Part shown: positions 1 through 5,542 of the stretch, one piece after another | Layout of the letters: each line of letters begins with the position of its first letter | How positions within the stretch are numbered: position 1 is the first letter of the stretch | NCBI GenBank assembly: GCA_022759165.1 | Contig: JAEMPT010000096.1 | Span: forward strand, 1-9,936 | Length of the DNA stretch: 9,936 bases | Reading direction: 5' to 3' | DNA from: Thermoprotei archaeon | GTDB lineage: Archaea; Thermoproteota; Thermoprotei_A; Sulfolobales; Fervidicoccaceae | Notes under the pieces: generated by a model | The model's database searches: none | The model's input: only the letters and a program-made list of their open reading frames with translations | Told to the model about the DNA's origin: nothing | Translations under genes and position numbers: made by a program

Positions 1-864
1 AGCTTCTCTAAGCAGATAGAGCTGTTCAGCTTTACCTTTTATAATTAAAAATATGTTCGATGGTTCACTAAGGCTCTGCGTTTTTCTCTTCAACGAATTG
101 CCCTCAATTAAATTTTGCAAGATTATATGAGTTCTTAGGTGCCTATTCACTTTGCCAACGCTGACTCCCAATAGCTTTGCTATCTCACTCATCGATGTAA
201 GGGAATCGTTCTGAAGCTTAGCTAATATTATTAGATCTATTAGGTCTACGTGCCTTTGAATGTCTATGTGATAATTATTTTTTTCCAAAAAGCTTTTCTC
301 GCTTAGAGCATTTTCATTTAATTGTTCAGTGAGACTCTTCCACCTTTTATCCACGCTACTAATCGTTGCTCCTTTCTTTAGGTCCAAGTTATCGTATTTA
401 GAGATGTCTGCTTCAAAAGCTCCTACGATCCTAGGTATATCGCTCCTTTTTAACATTAAGATGAGGTCTTCTTTGACTTCCATTTTATAGGGAATATAAA
501 AAAGAGCTATTCCCATGGGTTTAGGAAGATTAATATTTCCATGCCATCTTAATATATATGAAATGTTTTTATCTAGCCCCCTTATCCTTGTGACAGCATC
601 TAGCACGAGCGGTTCTTCAAAAATAACCACGAGTGTAGATAGACCTATTTTCCTTAGGTCAAAGTTCGTTCTAAAACCTAATCCATAGTCACCCAGCTTC
701 CTTATTCTTCTTCTCACGTAATCCTCAGTAACGTTTAGTTTTTTTGCTATGTTTCTAAGCTTTATCGGAGGTAGTTCGTCTTTCATGGCTTCAATAAGCT
801 CTATCAAATCCCCGCGGAATATCACATCCGGATTTTTGTATGCACGCTTTTCGTTATAACTCAT
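1..864 (-). CDS. Lrp/AsnC-like transcription regulator with two helix-turn-helix domains (C-terminus outside window)
   Basis: This frame is open for 288 codons from the ATG at 864 to the window edge, so the C-terminus is missing. Residues about 17-65 form a winged helix-turn-helix (LRNIAKKLNVTEDYVRRRIRKL). A segment of the kind that follows the HTH in Lrp/AsnC proteins comes next (FDLRKIGLSTLVVIFEEP, about 68-85), then a mixed alpha/beta region to about residue 160. A second HTH lies at about 205-250 (ISEIAKLLGV-type motif, here MSEIAKLLGVSVGKVNRHLR), and a second sensor-like segment begins at about 268. The protein therefore looks like an internal duplication of an HTH-plus-sensor unit. It should bind DNA; the target and ligand cannot be read from the sequence. 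No membrane segments or cofactor motifs are seen. The start is supported by AAGGT at 874-878, 9 nt upstream, and by TATA-like elements further up. The HTH assignment is firm; the exact family is uncertain. Confidence 0.85.
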   Translation of the reverse strand, partial: MSYNEKRAYKNPDVIFRGDLIELIEAMKDELPPIKLRNIAKKLNVTEDYVRRRIRKLGDYGLGFRTNFDLRKIGLSTLVVIFEEPLVLDAVTRIRGLDKNISYILRWHGNINLPKPMGIALFYIPYKMEVKEDLILMLKRSDIPRIVGAFEADISKYDNLDLKKGATISSVDKRWKSLTEQLNENALSEKSFLEKNNYHIDIQRHVDLIDLIILAKLQNDSLTSMSEIAKLLGVSVGKVNRHLRTHIILQNLIEGNSLKRKTQSLSEPSNIFLIIKGKAEQLYLLREA

Positions 865-923
865 TAGATTCTGACCTTGTATCCTTTTGAAAATAATATC
901 TATAAGAGTAGATAAAAATTTTA

Positions 924-950
924 CTTTTTATATTTTAGCCTTAAAAGAAC
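924..950 (-). promoter_or_regulatory. Probable promoter of the double-HTH regulator gene
   Basis: On the minus strand this AT-rich stretch contains ATATAAAAAG (933-924) and, slightly upstream, CTTTTAA, both TATA/box-A-like. The nearer box would place transcription start at about 900-905, giving a leader of roughly 40 nt that carries the AAGGT Shine-Dalgarno-like element at 874-878. The region is AT-rich overall, so the exact box is uncertain. Confidence 0.4.
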
Positions 951-964
951 TAGGTCAATGCCTA

Positions 965-999
965 TAAAAAATTTAAAAAGGAAAAAAATAAATACCTTA
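965..999 (-). terminator. T-rich archaeal terminator downstream of the small minus-strand gene
   Basis: Read on the minus strand, the sequence just after the TGA at 1004-1002 is a series of T runs (TATTTATTTTTTT, CCTTTTT, AAATTTTTTAT). Archaeal RNA polymerase typically terminates at such T tracts without a stable hairpin. Its position 3-37 nt past a stop codon supports a transcript ending here. It also separates that transcript from the regulator promoter downstream. Confidence 0.5.
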
Positions 1000-1001
1000 T
1001 T

Positions 1002-1151
1002 TCAGAAAGCTACGTCATCTCTCTCCCAGTTGAGCATTTCCCTCTCCTCCTCTGGATCCTTTAACCCCGTATCTGAGATGTCGTTTACCTTAAACATGCT
1101 TGCCCGGGACCCGGGCAAGCTCCCTTTAGCAATCGCCAACAGACGCACCAT
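1002..1151 (-). CDS. Small hypothetical protein, 49 aa (or 31 aa from the internal ATG at 1097)
   Basis: This short open frame of 49 codons runs from the ATG at 1151 to the TGA at 1002. I do not recognise the protein. The last 31 residues, starting MFKVNDISDTGLKDPEEER and ending ERDDVAF, are charged and acidic with a coiled or helical look. They use AGA/AGG, GAG and AAG codons like the neighbouring genes. The first 17 codons use CGT, CTG, CCC and CGG, unlike the neighbours, and cover the GC-rich palindrome, so the real start may be the ATG at 1097. A box-A element (CTTTTATA, 1168-1161) would place transcription start near 1140, which also favours 1097. Minus-strand T runs follow the stop directly. 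Alternatives are a non-coding RNA or a chance frame. An overlapping plus-strand frame at 958-1194 is less likely. Confidence 0.4.
   Translation of the reverse strand: MVRLLAIAKGSLPGSRASMFKVNDISDTGLKDPEEEREMLNWERDDVAF
1098..1120. repeat. Perfect 23-bp GC-rich palindrome (11-bp arms, 1-nt centre)
   Basis: The arms are GCTTGCCCGGG (1098-1108) and CCCGGGCAAGC (1110-1120) around A1109, with no mismatch. As RNA it would form a stem of about 9 bp with a 5-nt loop. It stands out as a GC island in an AT-rich spacer. On the minus strand it lies exactly between AAAGGGA (1127-1121) and the ATG at 1097, so it could act in translation control of the small gene. It could equally be a protein-binding site. 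Confidence 0.7.
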
Positions 1152-1160
1152 ATATCATAG

Positions 1161-1168
1161 TATAAAAG
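1161..1168 (-). promoter_or_regulatory. Box-A element for the small minus-strand gene
   Basis: The minus-strand reading is CTTTTATA, containing TTTATA, a match to the archaeal box-A consensus. The predicted transcription start about 25 nt downstream is near 1140. That lies inside the 49-codon frame, in front of the ATG at 1097. The plus-strand reading TATAAAAG is also TATA-like, so the orientation is not certain. Confidence 0.35.
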
Positions 1169-1224
1169 CCTGCATTTGGAATTTTCTTCAATAAAAAGCA
1201 TAAGGCATGATGCATTTTTTTCGA

Positions 1225-1248
1225 TATATAAAGGAAAAATATAGGTGA
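1225..1248 (+). promoter_or_regulatory. TATA box and Shine-Dalgarno-like element of the GTPase gene
   Basis: TATATAAA at 1225-1232 lies 26-33 nt before the ATG at 1258, the spacing expected for a leaderless archaeal transcript. AGGTGA at 1243-1248, 9 nt before the ATG, is a good Shine-Dalgarno match but would fall upstream of that transcription start. Either the leaderless start or a start from an upstream promoter could be used. Confidence 0.5.
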
Positions 1249-1257
1249 ATTATTCGT

Positions 1258-2094
1258 ATGGAAGTCAAAAAAAGTAAGCGAGAAATTATGCTGATTTCAC
1301 CCGAAGCAATGAAGAAAACCATCAAGAAAAGCTGCTTCGTGGTTGAAGTAGTCGACGCGATAAACCCAGAGGGTACAAGATCGATTGCTTTGGAAAAAAT
1401 TATAAGAAATTTTAGGAAGCCATATGTTCTTGTGCTGAATAGAATCGATCTCGTTCCTTCCTGGGTGGCGAATGCTTGGGCCGATCACTTCAAAAAAAGC
1501 GGGATTGAAGTAATATTAACCTCGGCGAAAAGAGGGACGGGAAAAAGAGAACTTATTGAGGCAATATATTCGATTTCTGAAGGGTGCGCATTTGAAGAAA
1601 AAATAATAGGCGTCATCTGCGGTGTCCCAAAAACTGGAAAATCTTCCATATTGAACATGCTCAGAGGAAAGGACTCGGCACCAACGAGTCCCTATCCAGG
1701 TAAGCCTGGATATACGAAATCATTCACCTTTTATAAAATCGGAGAAAATGTTTATATTTATGATTCTCCGGGGGTCTTCCCGGATCCCAGGGACAAGCTG
1801 GAGAAAATCATAAGGTCAAGGCCTCCTGAAAAGATATTAGAGCCGATCAGGCCTTCAATGGAAATCATAGATATCGTTAAGGCTTTAGAACCGAGAAGGC
1901 TTGAAGCTCTTTATGACGTAGATCCTCAAAAAGGCAATTATGAAATCCTAGAGGATATAGCAATGAAAAGGGGATGGGTAGAAAAAATATCTAAGGAGCC
2001 GTTAGTTGAGGAGTCTGCCAGAAGAGTAATTATGGATTATTTGAATGGTAAGTTGAAAATATTTAGACTTCCGCCTAAAAGCTCAGACCTTTAG
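1258..2094 (+). CDS. Circularly permuted ribosome-assembly GTPase, RbgA/YlqF-like
   Basis: This is a cytosolic GTPase of 278 aa with the G motifs in permuted order G4-G5-G1-G2-G3. G4 is NRID at 61-64, G5 is TSAK at 88-91, G1 is GVPKTGKSS at 122-130, G2 is likely T153 in GYTKSF, and G3 is DSPG at 169-172. This order defines the YlqF/RbgA/YawG/Nog2 group, whose studied members act in maturation of the large ribosomal subunit. The C-terminal part (about 207-272), with a KRGW segment followed by a NGKL-type segment, resembles the C-terminal helical domain of RbgA, and the length fits that family. G4 reads NRID rather than the common NKxD, a conservative change. The start has AGGTGA upstream and a TATA box at leaderless distance. 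The 3' end overlaps htpX by 12 bp tail to tail. The family is secure; the exact ribosomal role is inferred. Confidence 0.93.
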   Translation: MEVKKSKREIMLISPEAMKKTIKKSCFVVEVVDAINPEGTRSIALEKIIRNFRKPYVLVLNRIDLVPSWVANAWADHFKKSGIEVILTSAKRGTGKRELIEAIYSISEGCAFEEKIIGVICGVPKTGKSSILNMLRGKDSAPTSPYPGKPGYTKSFTFYKIGENVYIYDSPGVFPDPRDKLEKIIRSRPPEKILEPIRPSMEIIDIVKALEPRRLEALYDVDPQKGNYEILEDIAMKRGWVEKISKEPLVEESARRVIMDYLNGKLKIFRLPPKSSDL

Positions 2095-3219
2095 AAGTTC
2101 CTTTCTTATATTTTCAAGGAACCGCAACCTCTTGGATGTCGATGGGTGATCGCTGAATAGCTCGAGGAAGGCGCTTTCTTTCCTCTTCATCAATTTTTCG
2201 ACCACTGCATCTATGTCTAGATCCTTTGGTGGCACATAGACTTTCTTTCTCGAGGGGAACCAATATTCAGAAGGATCGAACGCCATACCTCCATTTGCAG
2301 AGATCAGATAGTTGACTATGAAGAGCATTGCTACCGACTTGTTAAGGTCTTCAGTGATATGAGGATTGTTCTCATATACAAGCGTCAATCTGGCCAATCC
2401 CCTCTGTAATAACCTCGGGTTTCCAGTAAGTTTAGCGCTGAAAGCATCAGCGAAGTATTCTCTCAGCCTGCTGAAATGCGTGACTAAGAACTGGAATATG
2501 AAACCAGCGATAAATAGGACTGCCCCTACCGCTACATAGAACAGTGACCCACCGCCTCTATCCCTACTATCACCAGCTAGCCAGCCCCATGTTAGGAGCA
2601 TTCTTCCGATGAAGTATATAGCTGATGGGATTAGGCTTATAGCTAAAAGAGCTGCGACGTCTCTATGCTTCAAGTGCCCTAGTTCGTGTCCTAGGACGGC
2701 GACTATCTCTTCCTGAGGCAAAATGTTCAGCAGCCCTCTCGTTACCGTAACGTAGTTACCGGAAATGGGAGAGCCAAAGGCAAAGGCATTGGGAGCAGAT
2801 ACATCTGATATAAGCACCTTTGGAGTTTGTTTGAGCCCGGCTTTTTTGCTCAGATCGCTTACAGATTTCACCAGCCATGCTTCCTCTCCACTAGCCTCTT
2901 TTGTTCGGTAAACAGCCTTTATCAAAATTGGGCTTAGCAGCCACTGGAGCACCATGAACACTGCTACTAAAGCAACAGTGGAATATAGCCAGTCAACGCC
3001 TAAGCCAAAGTAAATGCCCACTAAGTATATTACTGCTACGCTCCCCAGGAACGTCACAACTATGGTTGTAAGCATTGAAGCTTTGAGGCCAAACAGCGAT
3101 TTCGGTGGTCCTCTGACTATTTTGTCTGCCGATACTGCTAGTATCCCCACAATCGCAGCTGTTATCAGTGAGGCAAGGAGAATCCCGAACATCCAATAGG
3201 GCGACAATATCAGGAACAT
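2083..3219 (-). CDS. htpX: HtpX-like membrane zinc metalloprotease (peptidase M48)
   Basis: This integral membrane protease of 378 aa should degrade misfolded or surplus membrane proteins. The zinc motif HELGH is at 178-182, with the third ligand probably E254 in REYFAD (253-258). Hydrophobic segments lie at about 7-30, 45-72 and 76-100, then about 188-212 and 225-248 between the two parts of the active site. The C-terminal FSDHPSTSKRLRFL (355-368) is the usual HtpX ending. The conserved SAPNAFAFG (141-149) and the V-T-V-T-R-G-L segment (157-163) are also present. The gene is slightly longer than bacterial HtpX because of an N-terminal extra transmembrane segment and a linker at about 310-345. 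It starts at an ATG with GGGGGT 5 nt upstream. It is divergent from the por operon and overlaps the GTPase gene at its 3' end. No heat-shock element can be recognised. Confidence 0.95.
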   Translation of the reverse strand: MFLILSPYWMFGILLASLITAAIVGILAVSADKIVRGPPKSLFGLKASMLTTIVVTFLGSVAVIYLVGIYFGLGVDWLYSTVALVAVFMVLQWLLSPILIKAVYRTKEASGEEAWLVKSVSDLSKKAGLKQTPKVLISDVSAPNAFAFGSPISGNYVTVTRGLLNILPQEEIVAVLGHELGHLKHRDVAALLAISLIPSAIYFIGRMLLTWGWLAGDSRDRGGGSLFYVAVGAVLFIAGFIFQFLVTHFSRLREYFADAFSAKLTGNPRLLQRGLARLTLVYENNPHITEDLNKSVAMLFIVNYLISANGGMAFDPSEYWFPSRKKVYVPPKDLDIDAVVEKLMKRKESAFLELFSDHPSTSKRLRFLENIRKELLKV

Positions 3220-3224
3220 CTTAT

Positions 3225-3250
3225 ACCCCCTTTGCTTTTATTTTATTATT
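3225..3250 (-). promoter_or_regulatory. htpX promoter region and Shine-Dalgarno-like element
   Basis: On the minus strand GGGGGT (3230-3225) lies 5 nt before the ATG. An A/T-rich box around 3248-3239 (ATAAAATAAA) sits about 25 nt before the ATG. That spacing would give a start of transcription at or very near the start codon. The TATA box is a weak match. Confidence 0.4.
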
Positions 3251-3310
3251 AGTAAAATACATTGGCTATAATAAACTTGTTAATCGAAAGATCGAACAGA
3301 TGGACTATTA

Positions 3311-3329
3311 ACGCTGTTTATAACAGCGT
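3311..3329. promoter_or_regulatory. Operator-like palindrome with a box-A core in the htpX/por spacer
   Basis: A perfect inverted repeat, ACGCTGTT-TAT-AACAGCGT, has 8-bp arms and a 3-nt centre. The core reads TTTATA (3317-3322), a match to archaeal box A, so a protein bound here could block TBP. If used for por, transcription would start near 3345. A second TATA-like element, TATATACC, lies just downstream at 3339-3346. Its size and symmetry suit a dimeric HTH regulator, but the regulator is unknown. Confidence 0.45.
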
Positions 3330-3374
3330 GCGGGGGAGTATATACCATTGGTCTATTATTCTTCATGTTAATTT

Positions 3375-3380
3375 CTTAAA
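3375..3380 (+). promoter_or_regulatory. Candidate proximal box A of the por operon
   Basis: CTTAAA fits the YTTAWA box-A consensus and would place transcription start near 3402-3406. That leaves a leader of about 30 nt before the ATG at 3437. It competes with the upstream candidates at 3317-3322 and 3339-3346; the sequence alone does not decide between them. Confidence 0.35.
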
Positions 3381-3409
3381 AAGCAGAGGAAATAGAGGTG
3401 CTTTTACCT

Positions 3410-3426
3410 TTGAATAATATATTCAA
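3410..3426. promoter_or_regulatory. Palindrome just upstream of the por start codon
   Basis: TTGAATA-ATA-TATTCAA is a perfect inverted repeat with 7-bp arms, ending 10 nt before the ATG at 3437. With the proximal box A at 3375-3380 it would lie at about +5 to +22, where a bound regulator could block elongation or initiation. As RNA the A/U-rich hairpin would be weak, so a DNA-binding role is more likely. Chance is possible in AT-rich DNA. Confidence 0.35.
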
Positions 3427-3436
3427 CGGCGAAGAA

Positions 3437-4000
3437 ATGGTGGAGATCACTTGGCTTGGAAGGGGAGGCCAAGGCGCAGTTACAGCGGCCGAGCTACTAG
3501 CCACTGCGGCGATAAACGAGGGCAAGATGGCGATCGCAATACCCGAGTTTGGGGCAGAGAGAAGAGGTGCCCCGGTCAGAGCATATAATAGGATAGTAAC
3601 CAAGTGGAAGGAGTTGCCTAAGACTCCAGTCCTAACTCCAGAGATACTAATCATAATAGATCCTGGCCTTGCGACGAAAGCAAAAAGTTACGTTAGCACC
3701 GAAAAAATCCGCTATCTAATAGCAAACACAACTCTCTCAAAATCGGAGCTACTTAAATCGATAGGCAAAGACATTTCAGAAGAAAACGTGTATGTTTTAG
3801 ATGCAACGAAGATCGCTATGGAGATATTCGGTAGAGCTATTTACAATACTGTTATGTTGGGGGCCTTAGTAGGCTCGGTCCCTCTAGTTAGCTTGTCTAG
3901 CGTAGAGAATGCGATAAAGAAGAGCTTCTCGAGGAAGCTCGTTGAGCTAAATCTCAAGGCGATCAACATGGGGGCTAATAAAGTGAAAGGAGGAGCTTAA
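3437..4000 (+). CDS. porG: Pyruvate:ferredoxin oxidoreductase, gamma subunit
   Basis: This is the gamma subunit (187 aa) of the cytosolic enzyme that converts pyruvate, CoA and oxidised ferredoxin to acetyl-CoA, CO2 and reduced ferredoxin. It opens with MVEITWLGRGGQGAVTAAEL, matching the family's start with the GRGGQG motif (8-13). FGAERRGAPVRA (38-49) and the NTVMLGALVG segment near residue 140 are also typical. I chose the ATG at 3437 because homologues begin with a similar MxEIxxxGRGGQG. A GTG at 3398, with GAGGAA 7 nt upstream, would add 13 unconserved residues (MLLPLNNIFNGEE), and the ATG lacks a clear Shine-Dalgarno, so the start is not settled. It is the first gene of porGDAB, and 11 nt separate it from porD. 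In some archaea the gamma subunit is shared with 2-oxoisovalerate oxidoreductase, but no second alpha-beta-delta set is seen here. Confidence 0.95.
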   Translation: MVEITWLGRGGQGAVTAAELLATAAINEGKMAIAIPEFGAERRGAPVRAYNRIVTKWKELPKTPVLTPEILIIIDPGLATKAKSYVSTEKIRYLIANTTLSKSELLKSIGKDISEENVYVLDATKIAMEIFGRAIYNTVMLGALVGSVPLVSLSSVENAIKKSFSRKLVELNLKAINMGANKVKGGA

Positions 4001-4011
4001 GGTGGTTTAGC

Positions 4012-4329
4012 ATGAAAGAGCTTAAATCTTGGAAGGATTATCCCTTAGGAGGTGCCGTTTACGACCCCGGGAGTACGCTAGATATAGACGTAAGCGGATG
4101 GAGAAATGAAAGACCGCAGATAGACCAAGAGAAGTGCATAAGGTGCAGAATTTGCTGGGTTTTCTGTCCTGACGCAGCCATCATCGAAGAAGAAAAGACT
4201 TATACTACGAAGACGGGGAAAACCTTCAAGCTGACTTACAGCATAGATTACGCGCATTGTAAGGGATGCGGCATCTGTGCTAACGAATGTCCTGTGAAGG
4301 CTATAAAAATGATACCGGAGGTAGAGTAA
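4012..4329 (+). CDS. porD: Pyruvate:ferredoxin oxidoreductase, delta subunit (2x[4Fe-4S] ferredoxin)
   Basis: This 105-aa protein carries two classical [4Fe-4S] binding motifs. The first is C42-x2-C45-x2-C48-x3-C52P and the second is C83-x2-C86-x2-C89-x3-C93P. The stretch between them is slightly longer than in free ferredoxins, as is usual for PorD. The N-terminal segment (GGAVYDPGST and SGWRNERP, 13-34) is the docking extension of the delta subunit. It passes electrons from the thiamine site to free ferredoxin. The start has GGTGG at 4001-4005, 7 nt before the ATG. It is one nucleotide from porA, so translation is likely coupled. Confidence 0.97.
   Translation: MKELKSWKDYPLGGAVYDPGSTLDIDVSGWRNERPQIDQEKCIRCRICWVFCPDAAIIEEEKTYTTKTGKTFKLTYSIDYAHCKGCGICANECPVKAIKMIPEVE
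4317..4322 (+). promoter_or_regulatory. Ribosome binding site of porA
   Basis: GGAGGT lies inside the end of porD, 8 nt before the porA ATG at 4331. It is a near-perfect match to the anti-Shine-Dalgarno of archaeal 16S rRNA. It fixes the porA start and shows that internal genes of this operon rely on Shine-Dalgarno initiation. Confidence 0.75.
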
Positions 4330-4330
4330 A

Positions 4331-5542
4331 ATGGCACTCGGTCTCGAAACCAAAAAAAGTGAACTGAAGCCTCTTTCTACAAATAAAGCGGTAGCAGAGG
4401 CGGCAAAGGACTCTAATGTAGACGTTGTCGCCGCATATCCTATAACCCCTCAGACGACTGTGGTGGAAAGATTGGCTGAACTCATAGGAGAGGGGGAGCT
4501 CGACGCTGAAATCATACATGTTGAAAGTGAGCATAGCGCTTTGAGCGCCGTAATAGGCGCATCTGCTATGGGCGCGCGCACATTCACTGCTACATCTAGC
4601 CAAGGGCTTGCACTGATGCATGAGATCCTGCATATAGCTAGCGGACTGAGATTGCCCATAGTTATGAGCGTTGCGACAAGAGCCCTTTCTGCACCAATCA
4701 GCATATTCAACGATCATAGCGACATTATGAACCAAAGGGATACCGGATGGATAATCATTTTCACGAGCAGTGCTCAGGAAACATATGATACGATAATACA
4801 AGCATACAAGATCGCCGAGAATTCGAATGTATTGCTCCCCGTAATGGTAGCCTATGATGGATACGTCATGAGCCATACTATAGAGCCCGTTGAAGTTCTT
4901 GGGAAGAAGGTCGCCGAAGAGTATATACCAAAAAAAGTCTCTTGGAATAGGCTAGATCCGGATAGACCTATTACCATAGGGACTATTACTTCCCCGGATT
5001 ATTATTACGAATTCAAATACGCTCAGGCAAAAGCCTTAGAAAGCTCACTACAGCATATATTGGAAGCTGACTCCGAATTTAAGAAGAAGTATGGAAGAGG
5101 CTATGGAGCTGTAGAAGGATATATGATGGAAGATGCTGAAATCGCTGTTCTAGGAACCTCATCTTATTTCTCTAACCTTAAGTACGCAGTGGATGAACTT
5201 AGGAAGAAAGGCGTTAAGGCTGGGGCAATAAAGCTAAGAGTCTATAGGCCATTTCCAAGAGAGCAGCTGTATGAATTGATTAAAGGACTCAGAGCTCTAG
5301 GCGTGATAGATAGGTCTATAAGCTATGGTATGACTCCCAGCGGCCCTATAGCTTTGGACTTGATGTCCACATATAGGTATAAGAACATACCACCGATCCA
5401 GAGCTTTGTAGCTGGGATAGGACAAAGAAGGATGTTGATCGAAGACTTCGTCAGAATTTATGAGATACTAGAAAGGAGGGCCTCATCGAATTCCATAAAT
5501 GAAGAAACTTTATTCTATGGGGTGAAAGGTATTGACTTATGA
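4331..5542 (+). CDS. porA: Pyruvate:ferredoxin oxidoreductase, alpha subunit
   Basis: This alpha subunit (403 aa) has the pyrimidine-binding fold of the thiamine diphosphate enzyme. AAYPITPQTTVVE (34-46) and VESEHSA (64-70) are hallmark motifs; the acidic residue in the latter region is expected to contact the cofactor. TSSQGLALMHE (88-98) and the SIFNDHSDIM segment (124-133) followed by RDTGW (136-140) are also characteristic. Residues about 265-365 form the second domain (AVLGTSSYFSNLKYAVDEL and following), with IKLRVYRPFPREQL. The length fits archaeal PorA. Its start has GGAGGT 8 nt upstream, and its 3' end overlaps porB by 11 bp. Substrate choice between pyruvate and related 2-oxoacids cannot be proved from motifs, but the full set fits pyruvate best. 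Confidence 0.95.
   Translation: MALGLETKKSELKPLSTNKAVAEAAKDSNVDVVAAYPITPQTTVVERLAELIGEGELDAEIIHVESEHSALSAVIGASAMGARTFTATSSQGLALMHEILHIASGLRLPIVMSVATRALSAPISIFNDHSDIMNQRDTGWIIIFTSSAQETYDTIIQAYKIAENSNVLLPVMVAYDGYVMSHTIEPVEVLGKKVAEEYIPKKVSWNRLDPDRPITIGTITSPDYYYEFKYAQAKALESSLQHILEADSEFKKKYGRGYGAVEGYMMEDAEIAVLGTSSYFSNLKYAVDELRKKGVKAGAIKLRVYRPFPREQLYELIKGLRALGVIDRSISYGMTPSGPIALDLMSTYRYKNIPPIQSFVAGIGQRRMLIEDFVRIYEILERRASSNSINEETLFYGVKGIDL
5521..5530 (+). promoter_or_regulatory. Ribosome binding site that selects the TTG start of porB
   Basis: GGTGAAAGGT ends one nucleotide before the TTG at 5532, with its GGTGA part 6 nt upstream. No ATG or GTG near the expected N-terminus competes. The site lies within the last codons of porA, so ribosomes finishing porA could reinitiate here. 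Confidence 0.55.

Noticed and set aside
958..1194. Plus-strand open frame of 78 codons in the spacer before the GTPase gene
   Set aside because: It starts in an A-rich tract with no ribosome site. Its product is low-complexity Ser/Leu-rich without a recognisable domain, and it overlaps the better supported minus-strand frame with its T-rich end.
3398..3436. Upstream GTG start for porG adding 13 residues
   Set aside because: It has a fair Shine-Dalgarno, but the added residues do not fit the family. Homologues begin right at the M-x-E-I-x-x-x-G-R-G-G-Q-G segment. It is kept as an open alternative in the porG entry.
4301..4876. 191-codon minus-strand frame opposite porD/porA
   Set aside because: It is antisense to well-conserved por sequence, and the Cys/Tyr/His-rich product has no domain.
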